Source of the DNA: Anoplopoma fimbria
Lineage: Eukaryota; Chordata; Actinopteri; Perciformes; Anoplopomatidae
Reading direction: 5' to 3'
NCBI RefSeq assembly: GCF_027596085.1
Contig: NC_072467.1
Coordinates: 12,624,976 to 12,688,975 of the forward strand
DNA length: 64,000 nt
Both the position numbers and the translations under genes were made by a program. The notes below the pieces were generated by a model. The model searched no databases, was not told the DNA's origin, and saw nothing but the letters and a program-made list of their open reading frames with translations. Positions 41,781 through 63,962 of this stretch are shown piece by piece (the stretch's first letter is position 1; each line of letters opens with the position of its first letter).

Positions 41781-42299
41781 AGAGTTACTTTTACAAATAC
41801 CATCTCCAAATACTGCCAGCGGCTGATGGACGTGTTCTTAAAGCACGGTTGTTTCCTTCAGCCAGCACTCTGCCAAAGGAATAATAACAGAAAAGTGGCC
41901 ATCACTCTGCTTTTCAGCTCACACTCTCAAATGGCAGAAATTACAGGCCTGCTTCGGCTCTAGCTGTAGAGACTCGGCTGTAATGTGTACAGCCGCTCAG
42001 ACCCCCACCACGGTCCATTCTCCTCCGACTGAATTGGGAACGTGAGAGGGTAGTGAGGCAAGTTCAGGTGACCTCTTTTTAAGCTCTTCCTTTGAGCGCG
42101 GTCTCTTTTTTTTTCTTTTGGGGAAAAATGGCAAAATAATTGTGTCCCTGACTTCTCGTCTTGTGCAGGCAACCTGAGCGAGGAGGAAGTTTGACCCGGT
42201 GGGAAAGAATTGTCCGTGTCCTGCTCGTGATCGATGCTGTCATAATGTCTGATGCTTGTTCTGTCGTCTGCAGCCAATAAACAGTTGTACACGCAGAGA

Positions 42300-42414
<115 letters not shown>

Positions 42415-44306
42415 ACCTCATAAACACTAAAACCTCTGCTCTTATGTCCATTATATTAAAGCCTGGCGAATGGGAAATCCGAGAGGTAAAAAAACTGGGA
42501 CAAATGTGTGTGTTTGAGGAAAATACTGAATTATAACTGGAACTGGGGAATGGCAATTTTCTGTTGTTTGCAGTGATCAAGAGAAAATAATGGATAATTT
42601 AAATAGTTTTCATTCCATAAGTAGATGCACACACATGCAAATGCAAACACACATACAAACACAACAACAACCCCTTACACACAAACACACACACGTACAC
42701 ACACACTTAAGAACAAGTGTACTGGCTGTTGCATTTTCACTATCCTTCCTTTCCCCCTGGTAGCTCGCATCTAAAATTAAGCCGCACTTGAAGAAAATTG
42801 AAATTGAAAATGTGGAACATTTAGCAGGAGGGTTCCCTTGTAACCAACTACACACAAGAACCAGAAAATGGCTTCCCGAGGCTGAGGAGTTATTTTCAGC
42901 GAAAATAAATAACAGGAAGTTTGAGAAAATGTACATGATTAATTGCGAGTCATGTTTTTTTTTGTTTATGCTTTTCTACTTTATCCTAAAATGACACATA
43001 AAGCACATTTATAGAAACTGACACTCAGAGAGAAAAACCTCAGCGCCAGTCTCCAAAACTCTAAACACATTTTCTGCTTTGCACCCATTTTGCAATTCAA
43101 CATGACACTTTTTGCAACACACCGCACACAGTTCTCTGCATTCATGTCTCCCAAATCTTTTTTATTTTTTTCTGGGACCCACTTTTTCAAAAACATGACG
43201 AATCATTACGACCCTATTCACAACAGGCTTCGTCTATAAAAAGCAAGAAGAACAAATTTGTGCTTAAATGAATGTTCCTGACCATTTATACTGCCATTTT
43301 TACCTTGTTATCTACCAGCCATTTTAAAGAGCTATACATTTGACAGATCACAACTTTGTTTAATGTAAGTGTTATTTAAAACACTTACTTTATAAATTAT
43401 GAATGCATCTCAATCTTTTTATCTCTTATCAGTAAAACAAGATGTAAGCTAGGTTTTCATATGTGATCCAAAGTTATGAGTCGGCTACAATCATCAGAGC
43501 AATACGAACATTCAGGCTCCTCCGTGTAGCATAAATGTGTACTGCACACGTAAATGTGTGTTAAAAGACTAAGGAAATAATGCTGCAAATGTATTGGGCA
43601 ACCTTAAAAAAATCTCCTGCGACTAACCTGTGGGTCCCAACCCAGTGTTTGGAAACGACAGCTCTGCATAAGACACAGGAGACACTTCAAAGAGCCACAT
43701 TGACCAATCAGCCGATTCTGGCCAAACACCTGATTGCTTGACTGTTGACTCATCAATGAGGATGTAAGCTTTATACAATGACCACAGGTGAGTTCCTGTT
43801 TATAACAACAGCGAGGGTCCTTTGTTCGAACACATGTATAAGCAGTTGAATTGAGCTATAATTCAGGCTTTCTTTTTTGTTTCCACAAATGTCCTCACTG
43901 TGTTTATGAACCATATTCTATTTAGAATATGTTCTGATTGTCAGAGCAAAATGCAACCTTTGGAAACACATGGATGTTTTGACTGATTTTACGATGAGGG
44001 AGGGAAACAAATATTGTCATCAGTGTGCAGTGCTTGTGCGTTGTGTTTGGTCAACATATTAATTGAATTAACTCAAACAATATCACTTAATCAGAATAAA
44101 ATCTGAGGTGTTCTGGTGTGTGTGTGTGTGTGTGAGAGAGTAGTGTGTAGTCGTGTTGATAAAATCACTTTTAAGAAATCATTAAAAGACTAATATGACT
44201 TGTTGAAAAATGTTGTTTGTTTTTTGCATCATCTTAGGACTTTTAAGACTCATTGTGTTGACCAAGTGTTCAACCAAATGTTGCTGACAAACAGAACAGT
44301 GTATGT

Positions 44307-44416
<110 letters not shown>

Positions 44417-45689
44417 TTGTATTGTCCTGTGTATATATTTAACCTATGAACCTTTCTTTTGCATGCCTAAACGAGATGTGATTTGTGTGGGTGGGCTCAC
44501 TGAAAAGAAAAAAAAGGGGGAAAAAAAGAAGAAAACATTTCCATAAAATATTCAAACAGCAGCAGTTGTCTCTCTTATCCGTTGGCTCTCGTCACACTTG
44601 GCCCGTGCCTCCCAGCCTCACACACTGTCTGTGGGTGAATGTGCTACCAGAGGTCTGGGCAGGAGACACATACATTTAAAACGCTGCTGGCTCAGATTCA
44701 CGGTTGGATGTCAGTTGATGTGTCTCTCATCACATGCACTTGCATATTTTTTGTTCTCATAAACACGCCTGCACCTTCGGCCGAGAGGCCACGGGAGGAT
44801 CATGAGACGTTCTATGTATCAGCGTGTATTGTAATTCATTTCATTGTGCTCATAGGTGTATATGGACGGTGCGTGTGTTCAAATTATACGTACTTTAAGT
44901 GTCTCTGTTTGGATTCATGTGTGCTGACTCCTGCGTTCTTATTGTTCTGTGCATATGTTGCTGATTTTATTTTTTATGTCCATTGTACTTATTTTAATAA
45001 GGGGAGACACTACAGGCAAAAACAGATATGGGGGTATTTTGCTTCCATAACATGTTATGGAATCAGAATAGTGGTTAAGAAAACATCCTAAAACACATTA
45101 AGGAGTTTATTTTTACCAGTTGGTCTATTTGGGTCGGTAGATTCCTCCTTAATTCATCGAAAGTTACCATTAGAAAATTTCCCATTTGTATATTTAAAGA
45201 TCAAATTTCAGAAAACTTAAAGTACAAATTTCTTTTGACTTAATGCAAGTGGTCAACTGGGAAGGTTTCATGGCGACATCTATTAGTGTATGTCTTTTAC
45301 CCTATTCAACTATAGTGTCTTCCCATAACATGACTATTCTATTGTACAATAGTGTCATTGTGCACCATATTGAAGGACTGTATATCCAGTTATTTTTCTC
45401 TCACACCTGCTCATGTAAAGTGTGACGTGACAATTAATGTGATTCCCTTCGGTTCAATTCAATTTGGTTTGACTTGATCCCCACTTCTTTATTTTGGCAA
45501 GTCGTGGGTCCAAATCAATCAATTTTAAAACACGTGAAGGGGGAACTAAAACTCAAGGTTAATGTTCTTTACTTTGGTATTTCCATTTGATGCTGCTCCT
45601 CCACAGCACAGAAGGACAACTTGAACTTTTTAACCCACTACTTTTATTTGAAGGCTCTAATCACTGGTTGCTTTGCAGACTTGTTTATT

Positions 45690-45780
45690 TGTTAATTTAT
45701 TCAGGATCTCCATTAGCACACCCGTGTTAGTGCTGCTCTTCCTGGGGTCTAACATACATGCAGATAATCACGGCTTCCAG
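45690..45780 (+). repeat. Fragment of a dispersed fish repeat
   Basis: TTATTCAGGATCTCCATTAG and CTCTTCCTGGGGTC are phrases I recognise as recurrent in teleost genomes. Followed by A-rich and TA-rich sequence, including a doubled ATAGAAATAATACACATATA unit (45835-45915). Confidence 0.5.
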
Positions 45781-46424
45781 ATTGGTACGTACAAGATAAT
45801 AAAAAAATGACAAAGAAAATAATATAATAAAAAATAGAAATAATACACATATATATATATTCATTATATATATATTCATTATAAAATAGAAATAATACAC
45901 ATATATATATATTCGATTAAGATTTAACATAGCAGCGGAACATATGGTGATCTGATCAAATATGATGCATTGTAATGGCTTAAACAGTATAAAGCAGTAA
46001 TAACTATACACTGACATATTATATGATAATAAAACAATCACAACAACCCTGTCGCCTTCAAAATTACTTTCAAAACAGCTCTCTCAAGTACATTCCGAGG
46101 GGAAATGTAATCTTCCTAGATCACTGTCTAAGTTTGAAACAGTGAAAAGACGTTGTTCATATTGTAAATTGAAAAATATTTATTTTTTAAAACTCTGAAA
46201 AACGACTTGGTCAGGTTTAGTTAAAAACATCATGGTTTGGCTTAAAATGACTACGAAATTGAAACAAAAAAAGCTGGATCATGAGTGTCTCTTTTATTTC
46301 TTTATACTTTAGAACATTTAATCACTTCGATTGTGATATTTTAAATGCTGGACTGAAATTTAATGTTTCTATATTGCAGTTGTGCAACTTCAACTGAAAG
46401 TAAAGAATCAGAATCTGGCTTTTT

Positions 46425-46560
46425 GTTGTTGTTGTTGTTGTTGGCACAAATAAATGCTGCATAGAGAGATACTAAAATCAGAAGGGTCCAGCTTTGGGGC
46501 CCCCTGACCCTTAGGGGCCCCGGACCTGTCCCGTGTAGGCCCCCCCATGCAAGAGGCAGA
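46425..46560 (-). repeat. GC-rich repeat fragment with a (TTG)n tail
   Basis: GTCCGGGGCCCCTAAGGGTC on the minus strand is followed by an (AAC)n run. It is unlike the AT-rich flanks. The family is not identified. Confidence 0.35.
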
Positions 46561-48899
46561 AATAAGCGTAGCCTGTAGGAGCATCCTCCTCTCACTCGTC
46601 TCTCTCCCCTTCACCTCTCCCACAGTCCGGTAATACGCATTTTTTGCAGCAGCTGAGAAAACCGCGGCAAACTGGCCTACCATAATGTATTTGTGATCAC
46701 TGTAATTTCTCAGGAAAAAAAAAAGAAGCAAAAATCATTCACGTCACAAAAGACACGAAAAGTTCAGCTGAGTAAGGATTGGAAAGTTACAGTGTTAAAA
46801 TGTCCGATTGTGCTCTGAAATTAGGCTGGATCGAAAAGTTAAAAGCTTTTGTTAAATGCCAAACACAACTGTCTGAGTAAAAAAAAAGGATGGAGGAAAA
46901 GGTAAAACTATGTATTTCTATTTGCTCCCCATGCTTTGAGTAACCTTTTCTAAATGCCTTTTTTATGGAGGTTTGATCAAGTCAATGAATTTGCTCTATG
47001 CTTTTCATCCAGATGTCCTTTAATGCAAATGCTCTTTTGGATATTTCAGTTTGTTATAATGATGATGATAATAACTGCAATTGTTGCACTCTGTTCAGCT
47101 CCATTATTTACTGTTCCAAAACAGGGCGTTGGAGAGCCCTACTTTTCCTCTCTGTCTCTTACATGCTTGAAGCATTGCACATAATACCTGTTGTCACAGA
47201 AAGCCACTGCTTGCATTTCCTTACCACCCCTCATCCCACCCTGACTGCTGAAAGGGGAACAATTTGAAGTTTTAGTAACTCTATTTTGTGGTAAGGCGAT
47301 AGTGCCAAAAGCACGCAGTTAAAAGCCAAATTTTGGTGTTGTTTCACCTGGAGAAAAAGAAAAGGGGAGTGGGAAGAACAGACACTGTCCACTTTGGGCT
47401 GTAAAAAGCACAGAAGGATGAAAAAATAATCTTTAATAAGCACTGTGTCTTCTGGCAGATGGGCTTAAAAAAAAAGAAGGTGCATAAAAACCATCAGATG
47501 TAGACTCTCCATCCCGTCTCTACTTCATGGGCTAATACTAAAAGCTGAGGCGAGGGTGCTGTGTAGTCATTTCTTAGAAAATAGCAGAAGAGCAACCAGA
47601 GGATAGTGCACGGTTTCTGTTTTGAAATACTCTTGTGCGGGTTATTGTTGTGGCACGCAAACCCACCTGTGTGCGCACACACATAAGCACACAATATTGA
47701 GGCACACGAACACACCACTCAAACACTCACTCACACACATCTTGAAGCGCGGGCTTAATCAGGTATAGTTGAAAAGGAAAATGCCATTAGATTTTAAAGT
47801 GGATAATTTCACATCTTTCCCTCCATTCATTTCTTCATTTTTCTTTTCAAACTGGCTTTTTATGCCCACTGCATGTGCTTTTATGGAAAATTACAACATT
47901 CAAACGAGACTCTTTGGTCAGGGATAATTGCACAAAGAACCATTAGCAGTCTTCCAAGACCAATGCACTGCGAACAATTTTTCTCTTTCTTTTCATAATG
48001 CTATTCTCAACCCGTATGAACATGCCTCATAAGAAAGAGGATAATCATAATTTAATTATCTGTCATTATGGGGGGCAAAACGCAGGTCACCACGGGTTCG
48101 CTTATGCTACACGCTGTGATAAACAAATCAATTAAACGAAATAGGCTAAACAAACAAGACAGTTATATACACTGTAGGTACAGTGGCCAAAGGGCTTTTG
48201 GTTTTTTCAAATTCAGTCGAGGCAATTATAGTCATGTTCAAAGTTTGCTGGAACACTTGCACTCCTCACCTGCAAACCCACCTACTGATCAGTAAATTGG
48301 CACTTCAGTGAAATCAGCGGGTGCATGTTTGACTCGTCTGTGGCCACACTATAAGGTTGCCTCTTAATGCAATTCACTGCAGTTGGTTACTTTAAATTGT
48401 ACCCTGTAAAATGTAACACTGTGATGCTTCAAAATACATTTATAGCATATCATTTTCAGCTTGGATTGAAAGCATGTATGGTAGAATATTTTATAATTAT
48501 AACAAAAGGTTATTTAAGTGTGGTTGTTTCTGTCCCTTGTTTCTGTCCTCTTCTGTCAATATAATTATTGTTTCATTTATCTATATACTCCATCTAACAT
48601 AATTGTTGAGTTATACTGCGCTGTAACCATTGTACAAAGATACGTCGGCACATTATGACTGTATGTGATTTTTGTTCCTTTTTTCAGCTGCCAGTGTCAC
48701 AAACCCACTTGATTATTTGAGTCAACTGCTGAAGGGTGCAATGTCACTTTTTCACCTGAGGATGATGTGGTGGCGCTGCTTTAAAAAACCCAGTCCTGAG
48801 CTGCTCTTAATTCCGGCACCGCTTTCCTCTTCTTCTGCGTTTCCTTCACGGCTCACCCACAACAAACAGAGCGGCTCTTAAGACACCAAAATGCCCCAG

Positions 48900-49911
48900 A
48901 CAGGCGGATATTTGTAGAAACGTGATAGGATACGGCTACTCGTGCACTATAAGACACAATTGAGGCCGAGCCTTCCCCACTGTCGTGAGGTGGAAGTGGT
49001 AGCTCGCTGTAACTTGTCGAGCCCGTGAGCCAAACTTCACTGCTCTTGCTAACACAGCCAACTGAACTTGGAGGACCAAGAGAGCTTCCCTGTTGGCTTT
49101 TTAAAGACAACAAGTAAGTAACCACCGGCTGTGCCACATGCCTAGTGTTATAATGGTCGGTGGCTGCTCTTTATTGTCGAGCCGGCTGAGCTAGTGACAC
49201 ACATCACACACCAGAGCAGACTGTGGGTGTCTGGACAGAGCAGAAGACAGTCCTCCTATCACTGCTAGTCAAATGAAGACGTCCACACACCGCTGCAGAG
49301 AAGGGCACCAAACCAAGTTAACCTTACTGCTATCAAGTCGTCTGCGGCTGTGAAGGAGCTTTTTAAAGTCTTAAATAATCATCAGGGTTATCTCTGTCTG
49401 GACTTGCACGTCTTAGCAGAAAGCCTTTGCTGCAAGCTGGGCAGTTTTAACGAATGCTACTGTTGCGTTGCATTATGGGAAATGTTTGATCGAGTATTGT
49501 AGGAATTGGAACCAGCCAAATACAGGTAAAATACGCAAGTGGCTGGTAGATTTGCTTCACTCAACCAGCCCATTAAAGTTAATTTCCAACCCTGAGTGTC
49601 TCTCTTTTGTGTGAATAAAGATTTGGTTATAAGATTCCATACGAGACGAGACATCTGTCTTTAAAGTCCTCACTTTGTCCAACTAGCAGCCACGAAACTT
49701 GAATGGTTTGTGACATGAAAAAAGCAAGTATCCCTTCACATTTGGAAAAAAAACAAAAACTGTGTAGTTGCTCGATCAGTTACTTAAAATTGTGAACCCG
49801 TTATCAAAATTGGAATGTGTTACTCGATCGTTTTCTTTTTACTCGAAAACCTGTTTCTCTTCAAAACCGATTTACTTGTGTGTTCTTTGTCTCTCCTCAC
49901 ACTTTCTATAG
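48900..49911 (+). promoter_or_regulatory. det1 upstream region with possible 5' non-coding exon
   Basis: The first coding exon of det1 has its own acceptor (TTTCTATAG at 49911), so an upstream non-coding exon must exist. A CpG-richer stretch at 48900-49110 ends at a possible donor, ACAA|GTAAGTAA (GT at 49112). Which promoter is used cannot be decided. Confidence 0.3.
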
Positions 49912-50019
49912 GAAACCTAGGTAACAGGACTACACCTATGATGTAGTCGTTTCACCGTTCCGGCCAACTGTCTAACTACCTTCTGAGGAGGAATTCGAGA
50001 TCGTTCTCTAATCACAGCG

Positions 50020-57793
<7,774 letters not shown>

Positions 57794-58480
57794 GGAGCTT
57801 GTGTTCCTGTGCAAACAAATGACAGTCACACTTGGAATCAAATTGCAGGAGCGGTGGGTTTCTGTTGGCAGCCACTGGTGACAATACAGCAAATCATACC
57901 CTCCATCTGGAGGCACAATACAGTTGTTCTGTTAGTCGCCCTCTCCTCCTCCTCCTCCAGAGGAAATCGGCGGTCCTCTCCCTGCATTCTCCACCTGATG
58001 GAAACCACTGCTCCTCACCTCTTCCCCCCTCCATCACACAGTGGTCACACCACTTCCGCCACTCCTCCCCCTCCGCGAGAAGGCAGCAATTCTGCCTTTT
58101 TTCTTTTCCACACTGCTTCGCCACCTCGTTCCCCCTTCATCCACGGAACAAAAAGGGACCTGTAGGGAGGAGAGCCTGGAATAAGTGTAAATGGAGATGT
58201 AGAGAGAGTGATTGATGTGCGACGGAGGTGGGAAGCCGTAGGTAGCCGGACCTCTTAGAAGGGAACCAAAGGTGTATTCTTTTTTTTCCTACCGTGCACT
58301 GAAAAGCTGCACATTCATATCAGAATTGCTTTTCCAGTTGGTCCATGACCAGCTGTGCAACAAACTTTCTTTTTTCTCACATGGATTGGGAAAGAGGTAA
58401 TTTTATATTATATTGCTTTTACACGTTTTTACATAGTACCACTTGTATATATTTTATGCCAATAAAATTGTCTAAATTTT
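57794..58480 (+). other. det1: det1 3'UTR and polyA signal
   Basis: About 690 nt from the stop to AATAAA at 58461-58466, which is followed by a T-rich and then G-rich stretch. Open frames inside (57809-58215) have no homology and lie in the UTR. Confidence 0.7.
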
Positions 58481-59175
58481 AGTCTGTGTTGATTTTTTTT
58501 TGGGGGGGGGAAGAAATTAGAAGGTTACGGAAGAGATATATATATAATTTTTTTCTTTGCATTTTAGTGAATGCAGTTAGTTGTACACAGTAGCTGTGGC
58601 TCGATTTTATTTTAAACTCTTGTGAGAGTACTAACCCTAAACAGGGTAAAGCTCGGCCTGGCAAGAAACCTGAAGTAGAATACTGGGTTTGTGAGCTTGT
58701 GCATGAGCAGACATCACCATTTTTTTATGTGCATGTGAGTGGGAAAGCGTTGGAGTAGAAAAGAAAATCTTGAATCTGGTCGTAGTATCATGTCGTACAG
58801 CAGATCCAGTGCTTTTCCCATCATACCTTGTCTCTAACCTAATCTAATAATCTATGCCTTAACTAGCTGTACTGGCGGTAGTTCCCAACATGTCGCTGCA
58901 TATCTTAACGGAGCCTCGTAATGAACCTGAAACGACGTTAGCACGAAGCTTTAACACATACGGAGAGCAGACAAGACACAGTGTAAGTGTCATCATATTA
59001 AATTTGAATACTGATCCCTGCAGTCTGTTCTCCTGCCGCGTATAGCGTCCTATTTTATATCAGGGTCCATCTGTGTGGCGGACGGAAGCGCGGGACATCT
59101 GTTTAGCTCAAATGTGTTATTAAAAACACGCAAACACAATCAGATAATCTACAGATATGCAAATGGACTAACCCC

Positions 59176-59178
<3 letters not shown>

Positions 59179-59218
<40 letters not shown>
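59179..59218 (+). repeat. (CA)n microsatellite
   Basis: Uninterrupted AC run after a C-run. Confidence 0.93.
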
Positions 59219-59221
<3 letters not shown>

Positions 59222-60171
59222 CCTGACATGATTGCAAGGTCGGCGGTATCACAAAAAAAAGGGCGAAAAAGCGTACACCCGAGCAGCTGCAAGAGGTCAT
59301 GGTGGTATGGAGCAGGTGCGGAGGGATTAAGTGTTCTCCTAGCCTCTGGTTACACACTACAGTGGACCTGGGAAGTGTGTGTGTGTGTGTGTGTGTGAGT
59401 GTGAGAGAGTGAGAGAGAGAGAGAGGGGTTCAAGGTAGAGACGGAAGAAGGGGTGTTTACGGATGGAGAAATGAAACAATTGGTGAGAGACTGGAGATAG
59501 ACTGGCTGAGATGTCAGGGGATCGATGCTCTGTGAGTGCGGTGACTGTATTATGCACAGCCGCTTAGTTTTTTTCTGCAAAACCAGAAAGTAAATAGTAC
59601 CTCGGAGATCAGGGCTTAAGGAGGCCGTGTTATGCCATTGTCATTACGGCATGTTTGTGTAAGCTGGTGTGTGACAGCATGCTGTGATAATCAACTAATT
59701 ACAGGAAGCTCACACAGCATGGCACAGACAACCGAAGGTAAAGGAGGACACTGTCTGTTGTCCTCCTCTAGGATGACAGATTGCCTATAGGAAATGTGCA
59801 GGACCGTGTACGTTGTAGTGCTGCCTCTCTTATGTTCAAGGGTCTGTTTATTTGCTTCAAGACACATTTATGTTTTTACCCAATCTAAAACTGCTGGGGT
59901 TAATATCTTTTCAGTTTTCTGTACTAAATGTAAGCCTTATGTCTAAATTAGGCAATCATCAGCTATTCAATTTCCCCACAGATGTTTAAAAGCCAATAAG
60001 GAAGCAGGACACCGTGGAGTTTAAAGTCCCTGCTGGAGTCTTCAATGCAAACACAGATAATATATCACCACATGAACCCACTGGCTCCCAGTATTTAGTG
60101 TAATAACAAATATGTCATATCTTTCTTATTCTTAAGAATCAGGTAAACCCAGAGCCTTCTCCCTGACCTTG

Positions 60172-60185
60172 GTTGCTACGGAAAC
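60172..60185 (-). promoter_or_regulatory. RFX X-box motif
   Basis: The reverse strand reads GTTTCCGTAGCAAC, a good X-box. Two half-like sites follow within 60 bp (GGTAACC and GGCAACAG). Confidence 0.3.
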
Positions 60186-60759
60186 ATAACCACTCTCTGC
60201 TTGGTAACCAAGTCTTTTCTAATTGCTGTTGTCTTGGCAACAGCGCAACCAATGTAATCCAGAAAAGGCCACAATCCTAAGTGTTTCCTGTTGCAGTGCT
60301 CGCCTTCTCGGAGCGGTCCCTCTACACACACGGGCACATCTGATCATTTGGACAGCGGTCGGCAACAAATATCTAAGAAGTGTGGTTTACAGCGTGAGGT
60401 TTAGTCATTGTGTTTTTTTTTTTGGAGGACACAGATGGCCGGATTGACAGGGAAATACTCAAAGATATTTATTAAGAGCAATTATGGATCTGCAGTGTAA
60501 AACACTCTTAGTTATTTTAACAATTTAAATTTAAGTATGTTGTTCTGAGCATTAAATGTTTCACAGCGCTCTCAAAAGGAATGTTTTATTCCCTTCTGCG
60601 TCACAAAATATCACAAAATAAGCACTCGTAAACCTTTCGTTCTAGTTATATTCTTCCCATTGGTGTGCAGTGATTCCCAACCAGAGGTACTTGTACACCA
60701 GTAGTACTAGTGCAGTTGACACTAGTACAGAAGAATTGTAGAGTGAATAGGAAAGAGGA

Positions 60760-61380
60760 CGGATGCCCAAGAATGTTCTTTCATTAATTCCGGCGTCAGT
60801 GTTTTCATTACTTCCCATGAAACCATCATGTTACACCTCAAACCCTGCTGCACTTTCTACTGTAAAAAATATGTATCATATTCCAAAATCACTACAACTT
60901 TTAAGCATCATCTGTATTAGGACCTATCAGAAACAATCATCTACTCCCTTCATCAACCCTTGATTCTACTTTTTCTAAGCAGAAAGACGTAGATCTAGAA
61001 TGCTTTAACAATGACACATTTCCCAGCTTTGATGATCTATGTCAAAACCAATAATTTTAGTGTATGTTCAAGTATCATCACCTCACCTCGCTTGGAAAAA
61101 TATAATTCATTCTCAGATTGGAGAGCCTCATTCAACTCAGAAAATCGAATCACACCGTGAGAAGGAACGACATATGGAGTTAACAGGTGACTATTGGAAG
61201 GGAGCGTTAAAACGGGTCACCTCATCATCATGTGCTACCCTTTCACTAATTCTATTGAAGGTTTTACATCACTCAGTCAGATCTGACATATATACTTGGT
61301 CATGCTCTGCTCCTCAACATTATTGGTCTTTGGTCTGCAACATCCTTTCAGATCTCTAAGGGGTCCCTATTAAGCCAAGT
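60760..61380 (+). mobile_element. Decayed L1-type LINE, ORF2 3' fragment
   Basis: Translation across frames gives NNHLLPSSTLDSTF, then NNDTFPSFDDLCQ, a broken stretch, then SSCATLSLILLKVLHH and WSCSAPQHYWSLVCNILSDL. This order is that of the C-terminal part of fish L1 ORF2 (SSCAxLSLIxxKVLH ... WSCPxxxxYW). Stops (about 61049 and 61055) and a deletion before the last block show it is dead. Confidence 0.65.
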
Positions 61381-61509
61381 CCACAAATGGCCATCTTGGA
61401 AGTACCAATTTCTATCTGTTCTTCATTCTGTGTTGCTTGTTTTTTTTTTCTTGAAAATATGAAATATGGAGATATTTGTTACTTTTTTACCTACAGTACA
61501 TAGTTAATT

Positions 61510-61595
61510 AAAAGTAATGGATAACTGTTCCCATAGTTATTTAAAAGTAATGGATAACAGTTCCAATAGTTATTCAATAGTAATGGATAAATTAT
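61510..61595 (+). repeat. 33-bp tandem repeat, 2.5 copies
   Basis: Units start at 61510, 61543 and 61576, each with AGTAATGGATAA; the first two continue to ATAGTTATT. Confidence 0.85.
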
Positions 61596-62151
61596 TGAAA
61601 AAGATGGCAAAAAAATAGTTACCAGCTCGTAGCAAATTATTAGAAAATAGAGTGACCAGAATATTTAACATTTCAGTTTCCAAAAATTTAGCAATTTCCA
61701 TTTTAACTTAACAGTTGTGCATTGGTGACTATATTGTTGTTCTATAAAGAGATTTAAATATGGGTACAGGGTTAAACAAGTTGTATCAACAGTCTACAGT
61801 CACATATGTTGTAGTTTTCTTACGTTAATGGAAGGTTTAAAGAAAATATTAATAATTCTGTGAAAGTTTACCTTTTAAAAAAAAGATATATTCAGCCAAC
61901 ATCCCCATACCAGTTCCTTTCCTGCAGTTCATAATTGACTATGAAAAATAACATGGTTGTATGATGTGTAACAGGGTATAACTAGTAGGCAATTTGTTGA
62001 TTTCTAAAAGGGGAGGCGGTTCCTTTCGTACTCTAAACTGCTTCAAGAACCACTCTTTTGGTTCAACTACTGTTTAGAGAATGTTATAGATAAAAAAAAA
62101 AGGATCTATAAGTGGGCAGGAAAAAGTTGCAATTACAAATCTGCCTGCTAC

Positions 62152-62172
62152 TTCAGCACCACGGACAGCGCA
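62152..62172 (+). promoter_or_regulatory. Canonical REST/NRSF (RE1) site
   Basis: TTCAGCACCACGGACAGCGC plus one A. It matches the 21-bp RE1 consensus at all positions but the last. REST silences neuronal genes outside neurons. The target gene is not in view; mir-7 and whatever lies to the right are candidates. Confidence 0.75.
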
Positions 62173-63224
62173 GTGGATTTATTAACACCCAGCGCAGCGA
62201 GGCTACTGATATTTCAGAGCCATGGTCAAATCCTTGTCAGTCCTGCCCTGATACAGGGAGACAATAATGTTTTCAAAGAGTTTCCTTCCCAGCAGGACGA
62301 CTGTTTCGAAATCACTGCATCACCAACAGTACATTGAACTCTGATGGATGTAAGAGCGTCACAAGAGTTCGGCGTGGTGCTCGAGTTTACTACTGAAACT
62401 GGGGGGAAAATACAGGCGAGGTTGTGAAGGAAGAACTGATAATCATATGGATACAAGGCAGTGGCTGCAAAAAGGTCAGAAAAGATTTACCGGGGGGATT
62501 TCATTATCCCCTGACATATAAAAAAAGCAGCTAGAATGTCCTCCGATGACTGAAGGGCCACAGTTTTATTACTTTGAAGATGGCTGCCATATGCCAGAGA
62601 GATGGCTCTCTGTGTTTGCTCTCATTGTGTTTTGCTCCAGTAAGACAGCATAACTCCTAAATCTGTTTTAGTGGGTAAACTCTAATTCCATTAATAGTTA
62701 GCCTTCAAGCTAACTGCTAGCTTGTATTTTATTACAGTCATAAGTGTATAGAAGTCTCTACATAACAGACATTCTCTTAAGAAATTCCACCTAATTTGGT
62801 GACCGATAACGTAATGAACGATCCAAAGTAAATGGAATTTTGTTTGTGCTCTTCAAAGCACTGAAAATGTACATTTTGGGACAATTGGGACTATTTATTT
62901 GATATAGTTTCATCGACAACTTACCACAGTGAGGTCTGTGGATCATTCAGAGCAACCAGGACGTTGTTTCTTGAAAGCAGCAGTTTTTCTATTAAGAAAA
63001 TAGAAATGAAATTCAGAGCATGGAGCCCCATAAATAAAAAAACATATCTGATTTTATGTGAACTGACACTTCTTCGTATCCATGTCTCTTCCTTTGCTTA
63101 ACATACAGCAAATTGCTATGGCTTGGTGGACGAGAGTATATCTCCCAAATCCTTCATACTCCTCTTATACATTGATGCATACACAGTGGGAAATATTTCA
63201 CAGAATGGGAATACACATACAGGT

Positions 63225-63228
<4 letters not shown>

Positions 63229-63300
<72 letters not shown>
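63229..63300 (+). repeat. (CA)n microsatellite
   Basis: Uninterrupted AC run. Confidence 0.94.
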
Positions 63301-63302
<2 letters not shown>

Positions 63303-63638
63303 GTCCACCTTTACCCCCTTCATATTCCTCAACCGTTATTGTTATCGACCGCACCGGTATTATTCCTTCCTGTTACATATAACACTATAACACTGTCAAC
63401 ATTTCATTTCACACGGATTACCACTTCAGCCATCTGTACAGCTGATTGAGACCAGTTCTGCACTTGTGGAGCCTCCCGGCGAGAACCATCAAATCACAAC
63501 ACCACCACCTAATGAGTGGAGGGAGCAGGCGGGGGCCCGTTGAGGAGGGAAGGAGAGGGCCTAAATATTGACAGCAAATATTTGATTGAATGCGTACGGG
63601 TGTCCCCCGATTCATAGGCGTGTGCTCAGGCACAGAAT

Positions 63639-63730
<92 letters not shown>
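63639..63730 (+). repeat. (CA)n microsatellite
   Basis: Uninterrupted AC run. Confidence 0.95.
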
Positions 63731-63732
<2 letters not shown>

Positions 63733-63891
63733 GAAACCCCAATGCACAATTTTGTGTGTTATCAGCGTCTTCAGCTGTCTTTGACTGGGAAAGAGAGGGG
63801 TGGATGCTTCATATATGCACCTCCACACACAGTCCACTGGGCCTGCGCCATGCTGAGACGAATACACAGCTCTACTGTAGTAGCTGCTACT

Positions 63892-63895
<4 letters not shown>

Positions 63896-63962
<67 letters not shown>
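63896..63962 (+). repeat. (TG)n microsatellite
   Basis: GT run with one TATG interruption; opposite orientation to the CA run 165 bp before it. Confidence 0.94.

Larger units (their letters stand above)
58481..60755. other. Gene-free stretch downstream of det1
   Basis: Holds CA and TG/GA microsatellites (59179-59218, 59376-59430) and an X-box-like cluster at 60170-60245 (GTTGCTACGGAAAC, GGTAACC, TTGGCAACAG). No coding exon is recognised. Confidence 0.45.
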
